Shown: piece after piece, positions 60,155 through 64,000 of the stretch | Layout of the letters: the number at the start of each line of letters is the position of its first letter | Position numbering within the stretch: position 1 is the first letter of the stretch | Source: Helopsaltes ochotensis | Lineage: Eukaryota > Chordata > Aves > Passeriformes > Locustellidae | Direction: 5' to 3' | NCBI GenBank assembly: GCA_013400155.1 | Contig: VXBM01001557.1 | Coordinates: 1-64,000 of the forward strand | DNA: 64,000 bases | Translations under genes and position numbers: made by a program | Notes under the pieces: generated by a model | Seen by the model: the letters and a program-made list of their open reading frames with translations, nothing else | Database searches by the model: none | Told to the model about the DNA's origin: nothing

Positions 60155-63150
60155 CTGGGTGACAGAGGAGGGGGCAAGTCAATGAGATTGCTGTGGATGG
60201 AAGCAGTGTCCCCAGAGGCACTCACTCTGCCCCCTGACAGGCAGGCACCCACCCAGGGCTAAAGGCAGCAGGATTCCTGCAGGCAAATGGCGACGGTGAT
60301 CGGCTGCAATCCAGACACTGCTGTGCTGATATTCTGGCTCAAACACAATCCCCCTCTACCCCCGCTCCTCTCTCCCTGCAGGCACCACGCGCACACGCAG
60401 ACCTACACCATTCTTCCCTCCCAGGAAGGAGGTGCAGGAGCAGAGGCTGAAACCAGAGTGATTTACAGCCACTCTGCAGCACAGTTGTGGCCGGCAACCC
60501 TGCAATTACAAGGCTTCGAACAAGGCTTCGGCGCTCACCGGTATCTCGCACAAAGAGCCACTGCCACACGCTGGAGCGCAGAGAAACACGAATAAAGCCA
60601 TGGACAGATGTTTTGTTCACCCTCTGACAATGAGTCAGAAGCCACATTTCACAGAAAGATCAAATACCTAACAGCCACTTCCTTAGATTAGCAAGTCAGC
60701 TGAAGCTCTCAAGGAAGCGGGCAGGATAGTCTATCTGCTGGCATGCCGTGTGCTCCCACTAACAGCTCCCTTCAGGCACCCATCAGGGCCCCCTCCCACC
60801 GAGGAAGGAAGCGTGATGCTGATCCCAGAACAGCCACGCATAACCACACTGCTCCAGTGGTGCTCCTCGGAGCGGAGAGGCAAGGACAGCCGGAGCAGGC
60901 AGAACTGCAGAAGGGCAGCGAAACTGCTTGGGTGGCATCCCAAATGGGAGCCAGAGCAGGGAAATGTCAACCAGTGGGCAGCCAGAGCATGGGATGGGGG
61001 AACAGGAGACAGGCGGCAGAGGTGAGCAGTGCTGTGCCAGATGCCTCTTAGTCAGCTGCCTGCCTCAAGGAGCCAGCCACATGGACCTAGCCACCTTCCC
61101 ACTCTTCAGAGAAAGGCTGGAAATCAGAGCAGTGCCCTGGTACAGTGGCAGTTACCACAAACGGCCAAGCCATTCCTTGTTCTTTGTCACTAGGAGGATT
61201 TGGTCAAGCTACACAGAACATTCAGTTCACTTTCACTTATGCTTCTTTGAGACTGTCCCTACTAAAAAGTCCCCTTCTGCTTGCTCATTTGCAATTTTCC
61301 AAACAAATCATATGTCCTTTTCTGCAGTTGTGACCTTAACATTTGCCCCTGCTCCCAAAAGTTAAACTGGGGGCCAATGGGATAGCTTTTTTCGTTCATT
61401 AAAATAGAAAAGAAACACACATAAAACAAAAACAACAACAAAAAAACTGTTTAAGGTGAATCAGCAAGTGGTATCAGGCAACTCTAAGCAGTATGCAGAC
61501 CTCTCAGAGCAATTCCAGTGAAGGGAAGAAAAATAATCAAGGAGTGGTACATTGGCATGTTGCAAAGGGACAGAGAAGGACTGAGCAGCACACAAACAAG
61601 AAGATTCAGTCAGGTATTCCAACTGGAAATGGCCATTGCAAGACGACTGCAATTTTGTGGTGAGTGAGGAACTAGTACCCAATGGGCAGATGGGAAATAA
61701 AAGGGAATCTCAACCCAAACAAACGGGGGAAAAAAACAGGTCCCAGCAGCTGAATAACCCTGGGTTAGCTCAGTTCATGCCCAGATCTAGGAGTGTGAAG
61801 TACCCAAATACCATAGGAAAGGCCCTTGAGTCTGTCCTCACCCGAAAGCCGCAATTACACATGCCCCACCACTCTGTGGCCCCAGCACAGTCACCTTAGA
61901 AAGCCTCACAATCCCTTCAGTGCCATTCTCATTCAGCACAGGAGGCTGTGATTAGCCATGACAGCCACCTCCAAGTCTTGCCTTCCACCTGGGCTCCAGC
62001 TGCAGCTCCGAGCACTGACCTGAGCTCTCTCACAATACCAAGTTGTATACAAGCACAGACCAGAGGTGCCTGCCTGCCCCCATCCTCCCATGTCCACCTC
62101 ACAGGAGAGGGTCAGACACAGGAGACAGAAAGAGGCATCTCTGTCCACATGCAGAGAAAAGGCAGAGTCAGGACTGGATCAGCTGGTTGCTCCTCATCCC
62201 TCAGACCTTCCCTCTGCATCACACATGCTGCAGAGACTGTCCCTGCCAGCTCGCGGGGGTGGCTCACTTGAGGGGGAATGCTTTTAGGTTCTGAAAACAT
62301 CCCAGAAAGCTGGACAGACAACCTGCCATGCCAACAGCAAGATCCTGCCGGGAACAGGACCAGCCAGGCTGTCTGGGACGAACAACCTCTGGCTCACAGG
62401 ATGGCACTGATCAGACCAAGTTCTGGCATTTTCCCCCAAGCCGTGGACCTGACACTGCCTTTCCTGCCAAACTCCAAGGCAGACAGTGACCAAGAGAAAA
62501 GCTCCCATCTCAGCAGCTCCTGACCCTACTTGCTCCAGCTCCAGAGCTGGTCCCCTCTGCAAGGTGAGACACATTCCTGAGCTCAGGCACCACTGCTTCC
62601 CCAGAGACATCGTGTTGCTTTCGGGGTTCCTGAGTTTCTGTGCCACTGCCCAGGCTAAGGACTAATATGGAGCCCCCCATTCAGACCAAGACCCTCACTA
62701 AAATTAACCCTATATTGCTGTATGCAAGGAGAAATCTGTGTGATTGGTGTCTTGCCCTGTCACATTTTTCTTGCTTTTTTTGCAGCCCCAGCCCACAGTC
62801 CTGAGTCACCTGCACCCCGGAGGCCTGGCAGCAGCCGTGAAACAGCAGGATGAGGGCAAGGGCAGGGTTAGGGATCCCTGTTAGAGAGAGATGGCTGCAG
62901 GAGGCGAAGAAGGAATCACACCTTGGCAAAATGTGCGAGTGTCTCGCAGCTGGGCTCTGCCGGTGCCGGGGATAGACAGCTGCCCTCGCACCTGCAGCGG
63001 AGGGGGCAGTGATAAGGTGGAGGGTAGGCACCTCCTTGCCCCCCCCCCCCATGACTCCACGGGGCACAAAAAGGGGTGTCAGAGGGACAGCATTTCACTT
63101 GCCCTCCGTCTGCTCATCACTTCTCCAAACCAACCCCTGGCCGAGGGCTC
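60155..63150. other. ARHGDIB 5' intron/upstream region
   Basis: This region should hold ARHGDIB intron 1 and perhaps its first exon. A possible minus-strand donor, ataccg|gtgagc, occurs near 60540. No protein-coding exon of another gene was recognised, and the open frames on both strands are short and unrelated to known families. Confidence 0.4.
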
Positions 63151-63960
63151 ATCTCCAGGAAGCGGGTTTAGCAGGGAGGAAGTAATTTTCCGCGACGGGG
63201 GAGAAACACACCGGACTCAGCAGCGCCCCCAGCCCCGGCCTCCCCACCCCAAGCCCCGGGGTGCGGGGACAGAAGGGTAGCCCGTTCCCCGGGGAGCGCC
63301 GGGTACCGCGCCGCAGGGATACACCCGCCGCCAGCCCGGGACCGCGGGGGCCTCTTCCCTTCCCCTGCCCCTTCGCCCCGTCGCAGCGCGGAGCCTGACT
63401 TCCCCCCTCGGGCGCGGGCAGGGCTCTCTGCCCGTCTCCCCGGGCAAGACCGGGCACCGGCGGCAGCNNNNNNNNNNNNNNNNNNNNNNNNNNNNNNNNN
63501 NNNNNNNNNNNNNNNNNNNNNNNNNNNNNNNNNNNNNNNNNNNNNNNNNNNNNNNNNNNNNNNNNNNNNNNNNNNNNNNNNNNNNNNNNNNNNNNNNNNN
63601 NNNNNNNNNNNNNNNNNNNNNNNNNNNNNNNNNNNNNNNNNNNNNNNNNNNNNNNNNNNNNNNNNNNNNNNNNNNNNNNNNNNNNNNNNNNNAGAGAGAG
63701 AGAGAGAGAGAGAGCGGCGGCAGCAGCCCACCCGCAGAGGAAGCCCTGCGCGGCCCCGCATGCTGCGGCGCTCCGCCGCCTGTCCCGCTTTGTCTGCGCC
63801 CGCCCGGCGCCGCGCTGCGCTCTTTTTGCGCACAAGAGGTTCGCGGGGCTTTGTCTGCGGAGCCGAGCCCGGCCGGGGACGCCGGAGTGCTCGCCGTGCG
63901 CGGCTTCGGGCTCTGGGTGAGGGCTGCTGTGCCTGGGAGCGACGGGGGTGATGACTTTGT
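63150..63960. promoter_or_regulatory. CpG-rich island with gap, candidate promoter
   Basis: A strongly GC- and CpG-rich block broken by 225 N (63468-63692), with an (AG)n run at 63693-63712 on the right edge of the gap. Such islands usually mark promoters. It could serve an upstream ARHGDIB exon, a plus-strand gene running right (a donor-like ctctgg|gtgagg is near 63917), or both. In human, PDE6H lies next on this side. The long minus-strand frames here are carried through N and GC-rich sequence and are not taken as genes. Confidence 0.5.
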
Positions 63961-64000
63961 TTTTCTCACCGGGCTTTTATTTTGTTTATTCTCCTGGTGT

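Noticed and set aside
63149..63969. Minus-strand frames of 221-250 aa at the right edge
   Set aside because: They cross 225 N and an (AG)n run in a CpG island, and no family is recognised.

Overview
The window looks like avian nuclear DNA. Four spliced genes lie on the minus strand among CR1 LINE 3' ends and solo LTRs, with low overall repeat density. Their order (osteocalcin-like, MGP, ERP27, ARHGDIB, left to right) matches the vertebrate MGP-ERP27-ARHGDIB block (human 12p12.3), except for the extra osteocalcin-like gene beside MGP. No bacterial, CRISPR or phage-type content was seen. Three runs of N (23509-23571, 51340-51614, 63468-63692) each abut a simple or tandem repeat.

Layout. 1-2.2 kb: two copies of one LTR in head-to-head inverted orientation. 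5.2-9.4 kb: a four-exon osteocalcin-type Gla protein gene, reconstructed here exon by exon (100 aa, TATA box and poly(A) signal present). 9.4-13.9 kb: spacer with a CR1 and an LTR-like element. 13.9-17.3 kb: matrix Gla protein, MGP (4 exons, 103 aa). 17.4-36.3 kb: about 19 kb with no recognisable gene, holding CR1s, an LTR-like block, a GGTT microsatellite and possible decayed retroelement fragments. 36.3-54.5 kb: ERP27 (7 coding exons, 280 aa). 55.2-60.2 kb: ARHGDIB (5 coding exons, 200 aa). 60.2-64 kb: upstream sequence ending in a CpG-rich block at the right edge.

Function. The two left genes encode small secreted vitamin-K-dependent proteins that bind calcium or mineral. They share intron phases (1,1,2), a 36-bp exon 2 and the same C-terminal Gla/disulfide pattern, so they look like an ancient tandem pair. 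ERP27 is a non-catalytic PDI-family chaperone of the ER. ARHGDIB is the haematopoietic Rho-GDP dissociation inhibitor. The last two are neighbours by conserved synteny, not by shared pathway.

All gene models were read by eye from splice sites and codon phase, and every coding junction keeps frame. 5' UTR exons, transcription starts and repeat-family names are not proven from this sequence.
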